From: Boseongicola aestuarii
GTDB taxonomy: Bacteria > Pseudomonadota > Alphaproteobacteria > Rhodobacterales > Rhodobacteraceae
Assembly: GCF_900184815.1 (NCBI RefSeq)
Contig: NZ_FXXQ01000011.1
Coordinates: 106,242-170,241, forward strand
Direction: 5' to 3'
Length of the DNA stretch: 64,000 nucleotides
This document shows, in pieces, positions 1 to 8,997 of this stretch; within the stretch, counting starts at the first letter, position 1; each line of letters opens with the position of its first letter. The translations under genes and the position numbers were made by a program. The notes under the pieces are model-generated. The model did no database searches and was not told the DNA's origin. It was given only the letters and a program-made list of their open reading frames with translations.

Positions 1-2
1 GT

Positions 3-278
3 CTTTTGTCGGCGGCGGTGATTTATGAGGGAGACAAACCCGTCTGGCGACACGTTGGAGTGGCGCGCTTGATGATGAGGGACGCTTCGGACGCGTATCT
101 GGAAGACTATATTGCGCGCAATTGGGAGAGTATTCGACATTCAGTTGGTGGTTACAAACTTGAGGAGGAAGGCGTGCGGCTGATGGCGCGCGTTGACGGG
201 GATTACTTCACAGTTCTCGGCTTGCCGCTTGTTGAGCTCTTGTCCTATCTGACTTTGCGCGGCACGTTGCCAAAATGA
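3..278 (+). CDS. maf: Maf family nucleotide pyrophosphatase, C-terminal part
   Basis: The 3' end of a Maf/YhdE-family nucleoside triphosphate pyrophosphatase, cut off by the window edge. Maf proteins hydrolyse non-canonical or modified NTPs in the cytoplasm. The visible residues include the family C-terminal signature GGYKLEEEG followed by a [11 protein letters not shown] tail, which is typical of alphaproteobacterial Maf. The reading frame is open from base 3, so the true start lies upstream. Its stop overlaps the aroE start by four bases (ATGA), so it is translationally coupled to the aroE-coaE-dnaQ run. The family is confident; the exact substrate cannot be read from this fragment. Confidence 0.9.
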   Translation, partial: LLSAAVIYEGDKPVWRHVGVARLMMRDASDAYLEDYIARNWESIRHSVGGYKLEEEGVRLMARVDGDYFTVLGLPLVELLSYLTLRGTLPK

Positions 279-1108
279 CAGATCAAAGGATTCCTCTGGC
301 AGGCGTTATCGGGTCACCGATTGCGCACTCCAAATCGCCGAAGCTGCATGGCTATTGGCTTAACCGTTATGCAATTCGGGGCCATTACATCCCGATGGAA
401 ATTGACTCGGATGACCTTGAAGAGACGCTGCGGGCATTACCAAAAGCCGGGTTCGTCGGCTTGAACGTAACAATTCCGCATAAGGAGCGGGTGTTGGCGA
501 TCGCTGATCTGGTGACTGACCGAGCGGCTTTGATCGGCGCAGCGAACACCTTGATATTTCGCAAGGATGGGAAAATTCACGCCGACAATACCGATGGCTA
601 TGGGTTTGTTGAGAATTTGAAGCAAGGGGCTGAAAGCTGGGAGCCGTCGGCCGGACCCGCAGCGGTCATTGGGGCCGGTGGAGCAGCACGGGCCGTGATT
701 GCGGCGTTGCTTGATAGCGGCGTCCCTGCCGTGCGTCTTGCGAACCGAACCAAGACGCGGGCAGAAGCATTGCGGCAGGAATTCGGGACCAAGATCGAGG
801 TGTATGACTGGGTTCAGGCAGGCAACATGCTGGAAGGTGCCGCGACCGTGGTGAACACGTCCTCACTTGGTATGGTCGGAAAACCCGAGATGCGTATTCC
901 TCTGGATGGATTGTCGCGGGACGCAGTTGTGACCGATTTGGTGTACACGCCCCTTGAAACGCGTCTTTTGAGTGAAGCGAAGCGGCTAGGATGCAGAACC
1001 GTTGACGGGCTGGGGATGTTGCTTCACCAAGCCGCGCCGGGCTTCGAACGGTGGTTCGGAGTTCGACCTGAAGTCGATGAGGCAGCGCGGCAAGCGGTGT
1101 TGTCGTGA
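275..1108 (+). CDS. aroE: Shikimate dehydrogenase (NADP+)
   Basis: Shikimate dehydrogenase, which reduces 3-dehydroshikimate to shikimate with NADPH in aromatic amino acid synthesis. The 277 aa match the usual family length. The N-terminal substrate domain shows [10 protein letters not shown] (residues 13-22), the catalytic lysine region NVTIPHK (Lys70) and NTDGYG (Asp107). The C-terminal dinucleotide-binding motif is GAGGAARA (about 133-140). It starts inside the maf stop codon and its own stop overlaps the coaE start, so the four genes from maf to dnaQ form one tight operon. Confidence 0.96.
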   Translation: MTDQRIPLAGVIGSPIAHSKSPKLHGYWLNRYAIRGHYIPMEIDSDDLEETLRALPKAGFVGLNVTIPHKERVLAIADLVTDRAALIGAANTLIFRKDGKIHADNTDGYGFVENLKQGAESWEPSAGPAAVIGAGGAARAVIAALLDSGVPAVRLANRTKTRAEALRQEFGTKIEVYDWVQAGNMLEGAATVVNTSSLGMVGKPEMRIPLDGLSRDAVVTDLVYTPLETRLLSEAKRLGCRTVDGLGMLLHQAAPGFERWFGVRPEVDEAARQAVLS

Positions 1109-1704
1109 CACGCCCGTTTGTAATTGGGCTGACGGGTTCGATCGGGATGGGAAAGTCAACAACGGCAGAAATGTTCCGTGAGGCGGGCGTCCCGGTTTGG
1201 AGTGCCGATGATGCCGTGCATCGATTGTATGGTGCGGGCGGCGCAGCGGTTGAAGAAATCGCGAGCCTTGTGCCTGATGCGGTGCAGGGAGGCGAAGTCA
1301 GTCGTGCCGCATTGTCAGAGAAAATCGCTGCAGAGCCGCAGCTCCTGAAGCAGATCGAAGCGGTTGTTCATCCATTGGTCGCCAAAGATCGAGCGGCGTT
1401 TCTAAATTCGGCGGATGCAGATGTCGTTTTGTTAGATGTGCCGCTCTTGTTTGAAACGGGCTTGGAGTCGTCCGTTGACATGACGGTTGTCGTATCTGTT
1501 TCTGAGGACGTTCAGAAACAGCGTGTTCTGGAACGAGAAGGCATGAGCGAAAAGAAGTTTGAGTTGATCCGGTCCAAACAAATGGCGGATTCGGAAAAAC
1601 GTGAGCGTGCTGATTATGTCGTCGATACGTCATCGCTTGAGAGTGCTCGTACCTGCGTCCATGATGTTCTTACTAAGATAAAAGACAGGCTGGCCCATGC
1701 GTGA
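1105..1704 (+). CDS. coaE: Dephospho-CoA kinase
   Basis: Dephospho-CoA kinase, which adds the 3'-phosphate in the last step of coenzyme A synthesis. The protein has 199 aa, typical for the family. A P-loop [12 protein letters not shown] lies at residues 8-19. Also present are the [13 protein letters not shown] segment that shapes the acceptor site and the [18 protein letters not shown] lid region. The start is GTG at 1105, overlapping the aroE stop (GTGA), the spacing expected for coupled translation. The 3' end overlaps dnaQ by eight bases. Confidence 0.96.
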   Translation: MTRPFVIGLTGSIGMGKSTTAEMFREAGVPVWSADDAVHRLYGAGGAAVEEIASLVPDAVQGGEVSRAALSEKIAAEPQLLKQIEAVVHPLVAKDRAAFLNSADADVVLLDVPLLFETGLESSVDMTVVVSVSEDVQKQRVLEREGMSEKKFELIRSKQMADSEKRERADYVVDTSSLESARTCVHDVLTKIKDRLAHA

Positions 1705-2389
1705 AATCGTTCTTGATACCGAAACAACCGGGTTCGATCCTCAGACGGGTGATCGCATCGTGGAAATTGGAGCGGTTGAACTGATACGGCATATGCCGAC
1801 GGGAAAAACCTACCATCAGTATATCAATCCCGAGCGATCAATGCCGGATGACGCGTTTCAGGTCCACGGGCTTGGCGACGACTTTCTGCGGGATAAGCCG
1901 GTATTCAAATCGATTGCGCAGGATTTCCTAGATTTCATTGGTGACGCCAAGCTGGTCATTCACAACGCGGCGTTTGATATCAAATTTCTGAATGCTGAAC
2001 TGGGGTGGCTTGGTCTGCCTGCAATTCCCTGGGATCAGGCTATCGATACGCTTGCAATTGCACGCAAGAAATTCCCGGGATCGCCGGCGTCTCTGGATGC
2101 GCTATGCCGTCGGTACGGGATCGATAATACGGCGCGGACGTTGCACGGCGCGCTTTTGGACAGCGAAATTCTGGCGGAAGTCTATTTGGAGATGATCGGG
2201 GGGCGCCAGCCGGACTTCGGGTTGTCCGCGGCAGAGGCGCAGGTCGATCAAGGGGTTTCCGTCAAGACCGAACGCATTGGGCAGAGGCCACGACCCCTGC
2301 CCCAACGATTAACAGATTCTGAGAAAGCCGCCCACGACGCGCTGATTGGCGGCATGGGCGAGACTGCGGTCTGGACGCGATTTAGCTGA
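1697..2389 (+). CDS. dnaQ: DNA polymerase III epsilon subunit (proofreading exonuclease)
   Basis: The 3'-5' proofreading exonuclease subunit of the DNA polymerase III core. The 230 aa carry the DEDDh motifs: DTETTG (Asp7, Glu9) in Exo [11 protein letters not shown] in Exo II, and [10 protein letters not shown] in Exo III. The C-terminal segment is the short variable tail that normally contacts the polymerase alpha subunit. It is the last gene of the maf-aroE-coaE-dnaQ operon. Its end overlaps the end of secB, on the other strand, by eight bases. Confidence 0.95.
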   Translation: MREIVLDTETTGFDPQTGDRIVEIGAVELIRHMPTGKTYHQYINPERSMPDDAFQVHGLGDDFLRDKPVFKSIAQDFLDFIGDAKLVIHNAAFDIKFLNAELGWLGLPAIPWDQAIDTLAIARKKFPGSPASLDALCRRYGIDNTARTLHGALLDSEILAEVYLEMIGGRQPDFGLSAAEAQVDQGVSVKTERIGQRPRPLPQRLTDSEKAAHDALIGGMGETAVWTRFS

Positions 2390-2888
2390 CTTTCGGTGCG
2401 TTGGCTTCGGCCGCAGCCTGCGCTTTTTGTTTCTGAAGAATGGTCTGGCGATACAGCGCGATGAAGTCGATGTTGTCGAGATTCAGTGGCGGGAAGCCAC
2501 CGTCACGCGTCATGTCAGATACGATGCGACGCACGAATGGGAACGTCATGCGCGGGCATTCGATCAACAGGAACGGATGAAGCTGATCGTCAGGGATGTT
2601 GTCGATTTTGAAGATGCCTGCATATTCAATTTCGAGCACGAACAGGGTTTCATCGCCGTTCTTGTTTTTCGAGGTGATGTTGTACTTCGAAATAACTTCG
2701 TACTGACCTTCGCCGCGCTTGCGCGCATCAAGCGAAACCTGAACCTGAATGTCGGGCTGAACTTCGCCCTCGACGGGTTTCTGCGACAGGATGTTCTCGA
2801 ATGACAGGTCGCGGATGAACTGTCCTAGGATTTTCATTTGGGGTGGCGTCGGGGCTGCTGGTGCGGCGCCGTTATCGGTCTCGGCCAT
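2382..2888 (-). CDS. secB: Protein-export chaperone SecB
   Basis: Cytoplasmic tetrameric chaperone that keeps precursors unfolded and delivers them to SecA. The core from PQMKILGQFIRDLSFEN to FPPLNLDNIDFIALY is characteristic of SecB, and the Ala-rich C-terminus is typical of alphaproteobacteria. The start at 2888 (MAETDNG) is preferred over an upstream in-frame codon because a GGAG ribosome site lies about six bases before it. This gives 168 aa. It is convergent with dnaQ. Confidence 0.95.
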   Translation of the reverse strand: MAETDNGAAPAAPTPPQMKILGQFIRDLSFENILSQKPVEGEVQPDIQVQVSLDARKRGEGQYEVISKYNITSKNKNGDETLFVLEIEYAGIFKIDNIPDDQLHPFLLIECPRMTFPFVRRIVSDMTRDGGFPPLNLDNIDFIALYRQTILQKQKAQAAAEANAPKVS

Positions 2889-2949
2889 GGAATACTCCGT
2901 TTGACGGTTTTTCAAATCGGACCCCCTCTATCAGAGGGTCAGCGGACCC

Positions 2950-3417
2950 TCAATGGCGCGTCCAGCCTGAAGGTCCTTTTGGGCGAGGGGCGTCGAGATC
3001 TTCATAATCCGCATCAATGATGCTGTCATCCTGCGGCGGGCGTTGTGCAGTCCCGTATTCGAAGCTTTGCACATTGATGCGTGAGCGAATGGCGCGGTAG
3101 ACTTTACCGCGAATGCCGGGGACCAAAAGCGCGAAGCCGACGGCATCGGTAAAGAAGCCGGGTGTCAAAAGGAGTGCGCCGGAAAACAGAATCATCGCAC
3201 CGTGGGCCAGAGGTTCGGTCGGGTCGTTGAGGTTTTCGAACGATCCGCGGACCTGATTCATGACGGCGAGACCCTGACTGCGGACCAGCATCGTACCCAA
3301 AACGGCTGTGATGATCACAATCGCGAGCGTCGGAAGCAGGCCGATAAATCCACCGATCTGAATAAACAGAGCGATTTCGATGAGCGGCACGAGCAAAAAT
3401 AGCAAAAACAGGCGCAT
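2950..3417 (-). CDS. fxsA: FxsA family inner-membrane protein
   Basis: A small FxsA-family membrane protein. In E. coli, FxsA overproduction suppresses phage T7 exclusion by the F plasmid; the normal cellular role is not established. The 155 aa show several hydrophobic helices in the first 105 residues (start MRLFLLFLLVPLIEIALF) and the conserved GALLLTPGFFTDAVGF segment. An acidic and polar cytoplasmic tail follows. It is transcribed toward secB and divergent from the Tim44-like gene, with a 105-bp spacer at 3418-3522. Confidence 0.9.
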   Translation of the reverse strand: MRLFLLFLLVPLIEIALFIQIGGFIGLLPTLAIVIITAVLGTMLVRSQGLAVMNQVRGSFENLNDPTEPLAHGAMILFSGALLLTPGFFTDAVGFALLVPGIRGKVYRAIRSRINVQSFEYGTAQRPPQDDSIIDADYEDLDAPRPKGPSGWTRH

Positions 3418-3522
3418 TTGATCCTCTTCGTCGCAGGCCCGCCGGTGGACGCGGCCCCTTTGTGACCCTACATATGTGACCTGACGCGTTAAAACCCAAG
3501 TCTTCGCATTTCGAGAGAGAAA

Positions 3523-4185
3523 ATGAGCTCATCTTTGATCCAACTACTCGTCCTTGCCGGAATTGCCGTATTCCTGATTTTACGGCTTCGCAGCGTGCTT
3601 GGCACACGCGAGGGCTTTGAGAAGCCTCCCGTCGCAGGGCCATCTCCGTCGCGACGCTCGGGTCGACCCGAATTCGATGTGATCGAAGGCGGCCCGGATC
3701 GCGACATCACCGATCATGTTGAGGATGGATCCAGCAGCGCAAAAGCGCTGGCGGCAATGAAGATGGCCGAGCCTGGCTTTGGAGTCAGCAGCTTCCTTGA
3801 AGGTGCGCGCGGTGCCTATGAAATGATCCTGATGGCCTTTGAGCGCGGGGATTTGTCAGAGGTGCGCGGTTTCCTCGGTGACGAGGTTGCCGAGACCTTT
3901 CAGGACGTGATCGATCGTCGAAAGGAAGAAGGCTTGAGCATCGATGCGAGCTTTGTTGGCCTGCGTGAGATCACTTTGAAATCTGCAGAGTTCAATCGAA
4001 ACACGTCCGAAGGCGAGGTCACGGTCAAGTTCCTGGCTGAGTTGACGTCTGTTGTGAAAAACAGCGAAGGCGAGATCATCGAAGGCAATCCGAATGAGAT
4101 CAAACGCCAGCGCGATGTCTGGACTTTCTCGCGGAAAATGGGCGCGTCTGATCCGAACTGGTATCTGGTCGCGACTGGCGAGTGA
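3523..4185 (+). CDS. Tim44/TimA-like domain membrane-anchored protein
   Basis: A 220-aa protein with one N-terminal transmembrane helix (residues 5-22) followed by a linker and a C-terminal Tim44-like domain from about residue 90. In alphaproteobacteria such proteins (TimA) sit on the inner face of the membrane and are distant relatives of the mitochondrial import motor component Tim44. The bacterial function is not settled. An AGAGAGAAA stretch precedes the ATG. Its stop overlaps the mltA start (ATGATG), so the two genes are coupled, possibly linking envelope assembly steps. Confidence 0.85.
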   Translation: MSSSLIQLLVLAGIAVFLILRLRSVLGTREGFEKPPVAGPSPSRRSGRPEFDVIEGGPDRDITDHVEDGSSSAKALAAMKMAEPGFGVSSFLEGARGAYEMILMAFERGDLSEVRGFLGDEVAETFQDVIDRRKEEGLSIDASFVGLREITLKSAEFNRNTSEGEVTVKFLAELTSVVKNSEGEIIEGNPNEIKRQRDVWTFSRKMGASDPNWYLVATGE

Positions 4186-5195
4186 TGCGGGCGCTTGGCG
4201 CAGCGCTGGCGTTGGTTTTGTCGGCAAGTGCAGCGAAGGCGGGCGCAACTGTTCTGGACTGGTCCGATCTGGATGGGTGGGCGCGTGATGATCATGATCT
4301 CGCGCGCTCGGTGTTTCTGGAGACCTGTGGCGATATCGGAGCCGAGTGGAGTGCTGTGTGTGAGCAAGCCCGTGCAAAAGGGCCCGCAAGGCAATTCTTC
4401 GAAAACGCGTTTCAGCCGGTTCTGATCGGCGGAGAGACCGAGCCGCTGTTTACGGGCTACTATGAGCCCGAGTTGCGGGGATCGCGCCGCCAGCGCGGGG
4501 AATTTCAGTATCCAATTCATCGCAAGCCTGACGATATCCCGCGGGGCGAGATGTGGTTGTCGCGGGAGGAGATCGAGAGATCCGGCGTTTTGGCGGGGCG
4601 CGATCTTGAGATCGCTTGGCTATCCGACCCTGTCGAGAAGTTCTTTCTTCAAATTCAGGGATCTGGCCGTATTCGGCTTGATGATGGGAAGATGGTTCGG
4701 GTCGGGTTTGGGGGTCGGAACGGCCATCCCTATCGATCCGTTGGGCGTGAGATGATCCGGCTTGGGATCTTCCAGGAACACGAGGCATCCGCTCAGAGAA
4801 TAAAGGGGTGGGTTCGCGAGAATCCAGGCAGCGGCCTGAAGATGCTCTGGCACAACGCGTCGTACATTTTCTTTCGTGAAATTGACGGGTTGGCGGAAGA
4901 TAAAGGTCCGATTGGCGCCATGAGTCGGCCGATCACCGCTGGCCGGTCGGTTGCGGTTGATCCCGAATACGTGCCGATGGGCGCCCCGGTCTGGCTTGAG
5001 AAAGACGGCGCGATGCCGCTTCGGCGGCTTATGATCGCGCAGGATACCGGATCCGCGATAAAGGGAGCGCAGCGGGCGGATATTTTCTATGGGTCCGGGG
5101 ATGAGGCCGGCGAGATCGCGGGTCAGGTGCGGGACTCGGGGCGCATGATCGTATTGCTCCCGAAGAAGCGTGCCCGCGCGCTGTCGGAGAACTGA
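4182..5195 (+). CDS. mltA: Membrane-bound lytic murein transglycosylase A
   Basis: Murein-cleaving lytic transglycosylase of the MltA type. It cuts the MurNAc-GlcNAc bond and forms 1,6-anhydro-MurNAc. The 337 aa begin with a signal peptide ending near AAKAGA. No lipobox cysteine follows, so this version is probably soluble in the periplasm or signal-anchored rather than a lipoprotein. The MltA domain includes FTGYYEPELRGS, the FFLQIQGSGRI block and the C-terminal QDTGSAIKGAQRADIF 3D domain with its catalytic aspartate. The anhydromuropeptides it releases suit the MurU/AmgK recycling genes at 17.7-19.4 kb. Confidence 0.93.
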   Translation: MMRALGAALALVLSASAAKAGATVLDWSDLDGWARDDHDLARSVFLETCGDIGAEWSAVCEQARAKGPARQFFENAFQPVLIGGETEPLFTGYYEPELRGSRRQRGEFQYPIHRKPDDIPRGEMWLSREEIERSGVLAGRDLEIAWLSDPVEKFFLQIQGSGRIRLDDGKMVRVGFGGRNGHPYRSVGREMIRLGIFQEHEASAQRIKGWVRENPGSGLKMLWHNASYIFFREIDGLAEDKGPIGAMSRPITAGRSVAVDPEYVPMGAPVWLEKDGAMPLRRLMIAQDTGSAIKGAQRADIFYGSGDEAGEIAGQVRDSGRMIVLLPKKRARALSEN

Positions 5196-5198
5196 GCA

Positions 5199-5795
5199 AT
5201 GAAGCGGCGGTCGCCTCGTGGGCTGAATCCGGACGAGAAAGACCTTTGGGAACGCGTGGCCAAGACGACGAGTCCGCTTGACGGCCGGGACATCAGGCCT
5301 GCTTTTGTTCCGCCCAAGCAGAAGAAGCCAACCCAGAAACCTGCGGAAACAAAAGCGATTGCGCCCTTTGAGATTGGTTCAGGCGCTGGCGTGACGGTGC
5401 CGGGACATAGTCTGGCTCCGTCCGTGCGCGCGGCTGTTGGCGCGGCACCTTTGCGGATGGATCAAAAGGCGTTCGGGCGAATGAAGCGCGGGAAGCTCAA
5501 GCCTGAAGGCCGGATTGACTTGCACGGGATGCGGCTGGATGAGGCGCATGGCGCGCTGAATGCTTTTATTCATGCGTCCCATGCGCGCGGTCGCCGTTTG
5601 GTGCTGGTGATTACCGGGAAAGGGCGGATCTCAAGCGATCATGGGCCGATCCCAGTTCGTGCAGGATTGTTGCGGCATCAAGTGCCTGATTGGCTGACTC
5701 GCCCGCCCTTGAGTGCCTTGGTTTTGCAGGTCAGTCAGGCACACCAGAGGCATGGCGGTGGCGGTGCTTATTACGTCTATTTACGCCGAACCTAG
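5199..5795 (+). CDS. Smr domain protein
   Basis: A 198-aa protein with a C-terminal Smr domain (about residues 100-198). It shows the RIDLHGMRLDEA motif, which supplies the conserved LDxH element, and the VITGKG motif. Smr domains are associated with nucleic-acid nicking or mismatch/ribosome rescue functions; the role of this stand-alone form is not known. The first 90 residues are basic and low in complexity. It lies four bases after mltA, so it belongs to the same transcript. Its last 15 bases overlap the end of the convergent MFS gene. Confidence 0.88.
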   Translation: MKRRSPRGLNPDEKDLWERVAKTTSPLDGRDIRPAFVPPKQKKPTQKPAETKAIAPFEIGSGAGVTVPGHSLAPSVRAAVGAAPLRMDQKAFGRMKRGKLKPEGRIDLHGMRLDEAHGALNAFIHASHARGRRLVLVITGKGRISSDHGPIPVRAGLLRHQVPDWLTRPPLSALVLQVSQAHQRHGGGGAYYVYLRRT

Positions 5796-7001
5796 TGCCC
5801 TCGTTGCGCGCGTCAGGGCGATCCAGACCAGCAGGCCTGCCCCAAAGAAGTAGACTGCGATGCCAAGCATTTGCTCTGGAAATGTGTAGCCAAAGTCTAT
5901 GAGAGCGCCGGTTATGCCGGGGCCGATCGCCGAGCCGAAGACCATGACGCTGGTGGACACGGCCTTGATGGCTCCGATGTGTTTCGTGCCAAAGAACTCG
6001 GCCCAGAACGTCGTGATAACCGTGGCTTGAAGCCCCGTTCCAACACCGAAGAAAAGGAACGAAATCGCAGCGGCGAACAGGGTGTCTGCAGCAGCCAGCA
6101 AGACGAAGCCGATCATCCAAGGAACCATATAGAACCGGATGATCCTACCCGACCCGACCTTGTCAATGAGTTGCCCGGATGTCAGCGTGACCGCAATGCC
6201 CACAACTGTCAGCAGCGGGATAAGCGAAAGGTAGTCAAGAAGCGCCCAGCCTTTGACGTCTGCTATGTGAACTTGTTGGAAAAACAATGCTGTGCCCCAT
6301 GACGGCGGGCCGAGAAGCATTGGTACCATAAGCCAGAATATGGGCGACCTTAGAACGTCCGGGCGGGTCCAGTGGCGGCCGTTCATGCCGGTTGATGTGG
6401 ATTGCTCGGCAAGCGATTGCGGTGTGCGCTCGGCGGCGAGAAGGCGCAGGATGACCGGGAACGTCGCCAGCATAACGACAGCCGAGATGATCCATATCCA
6501 GCGCCACTCCAGAACCGAAAAGAGTGCGGCGACGATGACGGGAACGAAGGCTTGTCCTAGTGCAAAGCCCATTGCCGAAATCGACAGGGCGAGACCGCGG
6601 CGTCCTGTGAACCAGCGCGCCATTGAGACGGTGGCGAACTGGCTCATCATTCCCTGCCCGAGGAAGCGCAGCAGAAAGATGATGAGTATCAGGCCGATGA
6701 TCGTCGTGTTGGCTGCCATCGCCAGACAAACAAGGGCCAAACCGGGGATAACGCCCCATGCGAGGGTTCGGACGCGATAGTTGTCGGTGAGTGCGCCAGC
6801 CCAGAACATGACGATGGCAGAGGCCGTGGTGGACAGCGTGTAGATACCTCCCCATTGTCCGTCGGTGAGGTTGTAGGCGGCCATGATCTGAGCGGCGAAC
6901 AGGGCGATGAAATAGGTTTGGCCGTAGGAAGACGAGAACGTCAGAAGGACTCCGGCGGACAATTGGGCGCGGTTTTCGCGGAGGAAGTTCGCGAGGGACA
7001 T
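5781..7001 (-). CDS. MFS transporter
   Basis: A major facilitator superfamily permease of 406 aa with about 12 predicted hydrophobic helices. The loop between helices 2 and 3 contains GALTDNYRVRTLAW, a variant of the MFS A motif. The region around RFLGQGMMSQFATVSMARWF resembles the oxalate/formate and monocarboxylate-type MFS branch. The substrate cannot be assigned. The last 15 bases overlap the smr gene. A block of four 11-bp tandem repeats lies in its upstream region. Confidence 0.85.
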   Translation of the reverse strand: MSLANFLRENRAQLSAGVLLTFSSSYGQTYFIALFAAQIMAAYNLTDGQWGGIYTLSTTASAIVMFWAGALTDNYRVRTLAWGVIPGLALVCLAMAANTTIIGLILIIFLLRFLGQGMMSQFATVSMARWFTGRRGLALSISAMGFALGQAFVPVIVAALFSVLEWRWIWIISAVVMLATFPVILRLLAAERTPQSLAEQSTSTGMNGRHWTRPDVLRSPIFWLMVPMLLGPPSWGTALFFQQVHIADVKGWALLDYLSLIPLLTVVGIAVTLTSGQLIDKVGSGRIIRFYMVPWMIGFVLLAAADTLFAAAISFLFFGVGTGLQATVITTFWAEFFGTKHIGAIKAVSTSVMVFGSAIGPGITGALIDFGYTFPEQMLGIAVYFFGAGLLVWIALTRATRALGSA

Positions 7002-7129
7002 GGAGTGGTTTTGTGCCTCTTTTGGCCGAATGGAAAGCGCGGATTTCGCAACGTTCGATGTGTTGCGGGGCCGCTTCTGCGCGCGGTGGTCGATTCGGCG
7101 TTATTAATCAGGGAAAACAGGCGAAATCG

Positions 7130-7173
7130 CACGTCGGTATCGCGTCGGTATGACGTCGGTATCACGTCGGTGC
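7130..7173. repeat. Four tandem copies of an 11-bp repeat
   Basis: Four consecutive 11-bp units, each containing CGTCGGTAT (the last ends GTGC), run from 7130 to 7173. They sit about 130 bases upstream of the MFS gene and 23 bases past the end of the EamA-family gene. This is the only gap in the local block with room for regulatory sequence. Tandem sites of one helical turn (11 bp) suit cooperative binding of a regulator, which is an inference; simple slippage is the alternative. Confidence 0.7.
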
Positions 7174-7195
7174 GACCGTACGCTGCCCGCTATGG

Positions 7196-8095
7196 TTAAC
7201 GGGGCGAGCGCCCGTTTTGTGAAGAAAACCCTAACGGATAGAGGCGTGGGCCAAAGACGTTGATCGCGAGGCCGCTGAGAACCAGGGTTGCGGCGACGAA
7301 CTTCCAGGGCTCGAGGTTTTCACCGAGGACAAGCGCCGAGGAGAGCATGCCGAAAATCGGTACCAGTAGCGCGAAGGGCGTGACGGTGGCGGTCGGATAG
7401 CGGCTGAGGAGTGTGCTCCAGACTGTGAAGCCGATCCATGTGCTGAAGTAGACGATGTAGGCGAGGGCCGCGAAAGTGATCCATTTCATGCCGGTGAGCG
7501 CGGCGAGGGCCTGTGCCGGGCCTTCGAGGACGAGCGACAAGACGAGCAGTGGCGGGAGCGTGGCGAAGCTGCCCCAGACAATCAGGGCCAGCATGTTCAC
7601 CGAACCGATTTGCTTGGAAAGCAGGTTAGCGGTGCCCCAGGACAACGCGGCGAGCAAAACGAAAGCGAGGCCTGCGGCGGTGATATCGCCGCCGCGCTGG
7701 GTGGCGACGAAGGCGATGCCGGTGAAAGCAAGGGCTGCCCCGATGATTTGGAAGATGTTGGGGCGTTCGTGCAGGAAGATCACCGCCAGCATGATGGTAA
7801 TGAAGACATGCACTTGAAGGATGAGCGAGGCGAGTCCGGCCGAGAGCCCTGCCCTCATGGCGATAAAGAGAAAGCCGAAATGGCCGGCAAACATGAAGGC
7901 TCCGTAGAGGATGACGTTGCGGACGGATGTTTTGGGCGGGCGGATGAAGAAGATGGCGGGAACGGCAGCGAAGAAGAACCGCAAGACGGTCGCGAAGATG
8001 GGCGGGACGTCGCGGAGAAGGATGTCGATCGCGACGAAGTTCGTGCCCCAGATTGCGGCGACGAGGAGGGCGGCGAGAGTGTGGAAAGGGGTCAT
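7196..8095 (-). CDS. EamA family (DMT superfamily) metabolite exporter
   Basis: A drug/metabolite transporter superfamily protein of 299 aa with ten hydrophobic helices arranged as two EamA repeats (about residues 5-135 and 145-280). The N-terminal motif AAIWGTNFVAI and the EN(L)EPWKF segment before the last helix are typical of RhaT/EamA-type exporters. Family members export amino acids, cysteine derivatives or other metabolites; the substrate here cannot be told. It is followed by the MFS gene on the same strand. Confidence 0.88.
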   Translation of the reverse strand: MTPFHTLAALLVAAIWGTNFVAIDILLRDVPPIFATVLRFFFAAVPAIFFIRPPKTSVRNVILYGAFMFAGHFGFLFIAMRAGLSAGLASLILQVHVFITIMLAVIFLHERPNIFQIIGAALAFTGIAFVATQRGGDITAAGLAFVLLAALSWGTANLLSKQIGSVNMLALIVWGSFATLPPLLVLSLVLEGPAQALAALTGMKWITFAALAYIVYFSTWIGFTVWSTLLSRYPTATVTPFALLVPIFGMLSSALVLGENLEPWKFVAATLVLSGLAINVFGPRLYPLGFSSQNGRSPR

Positions 8096-8178
8096 TTCGG
8101 GTGCGCCGCCGAGTGGTTGATCGGGCAGAACATTGGGGGTTGGCGGGGGTTTGTAAAACGAATGTTTGTGGGGCGCAG

Positions 8179-8195
8179 GATCACGGGGCGTGATC
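8179..8195. other. Perfect 7-bp hairpin
   Basis: GATCACG, a three-base GGG loop and CGTGATC form a perfect hairpin one base past the stop codon of the endonuclease-like gene. On the minus strand no U-tract follows, so it would act as an RNA 3'-end stabiliser or weak terminator for the hslV-hslU-endonuclease transcript rather than a textbook terminator. It lies in the gap between that gene and the EamA gene. Confidence 0.5.
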
Positions 8196-8196
8196 T

Positions 8197-8997
8197 TTAA
8201 GTTTCCAGGACCAGTGGGCAGTGGTCGGAAACCTCGGGAGAATAGATGACGTCGAAGCTGCGGACTTTGGTGACGGAATTGACCATCATGTAGTCAGCAA
8301 AGCGCGATTGCTTCTTGTAGAGCGAGCTGCGCGTGCCGGGGAAGTCACGGGTGGTGACGAGGTCGGTGAGGCCTGCGTCTGCGAGGATGTCGAAAGTTTC
8401 GCTGCCGGGTTCGACATTGAAGTCTCCGCAAACGATGAGCGGATCATTCGGTTCGGCGACGCTGGTGGCGAGGTCTTTCAGGCGGCTCGCTTGCGCAGCA
8501 CGGTCGGGCGTGTCCATTTTGCCGGCGAGATCTCGCAGCCCGTGCATGTGGGCGATTGCTACAGGCGTGTCGTTTGCGAAGTCATAGACTCGGAACGCGT
8601 GCGCCGAGCGGGATCGGGGATGGTCGCCGTAGCCGTCTGGTGAGAATTCCTTGTGAACGAAGGCTTGGCGCTGGGCGATGATCGGGATGGACTTGTGAAC
8701 GAAGGTTGCGAGACCCCATTGGGATGGGATGCTTTGATCGTCGTCCCAGAGAACACCCCGGGCAGCCGGGCAGAAGGTTGCAACGTGACTCGGGAGTGCT
8801 TGCGCAACATCGCGAAAGAAGTTGGCGCGTTGCGGCAGCACGTGATCGCCGTCGCGGTAGGTCAGCCAATCTTTGTCGGTTGCGGGCGAGTGGACGACTT
8901 CTTGCAAGCAGAGGACGTCTGGGGTTGTGTCATGCAGAAAAGGGATGAGGCGGTCGTGAAGTTTGCCGCCCCATCCGTTGAGACACATGATCTGCAT
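8197..8997 (-). CDS. Endonuclease/exonuclease/phosphatase family protein
   Basis: A 266-aa metal-dependent hydrolase of the EEP fold, which includes exonuclease III, DNase I and inositol phosphatases. Diagnostic motifs are N7 and LCLQEV (metal-binding Glu) near the N-terminus, the central IAHMHGL, VCGDFNV (Asp/Asn pair) and the C-terminal SDHCPLVLE with catalytic Asp-His. There is no signal peptide. The start lies directly against the hslU stop with no gap, so it is co-transcribed with hslVU. Whether it acts on nucleic acid, lipid or phosphosugar is not clear. Confidence 0.87.
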   Translation of the reverse strand: MQIMCLNGWGGKLHDRLIPFLHDTTPDVLCLQEVVHSPATDKDWLTYRDGDHVLPQRANFFRDVAQALPSHVATFCPAARGVLWDDDQSIPSQWGLATFVHKSIPIIAQRQAFVHKEFSPDGYGDHPRSRSAHAFRVYDFANDTPVAIAHMHGLRDLAGKMDTPDRAAQASRLKDLATSVAEPNDPLIVCGDFNVEPGSETFDILADAGLTDLVTTRDFPGTRSSLYKKQSRFADYMMVNSVTKVRSFDVIYSPEVSDHCPLVLET

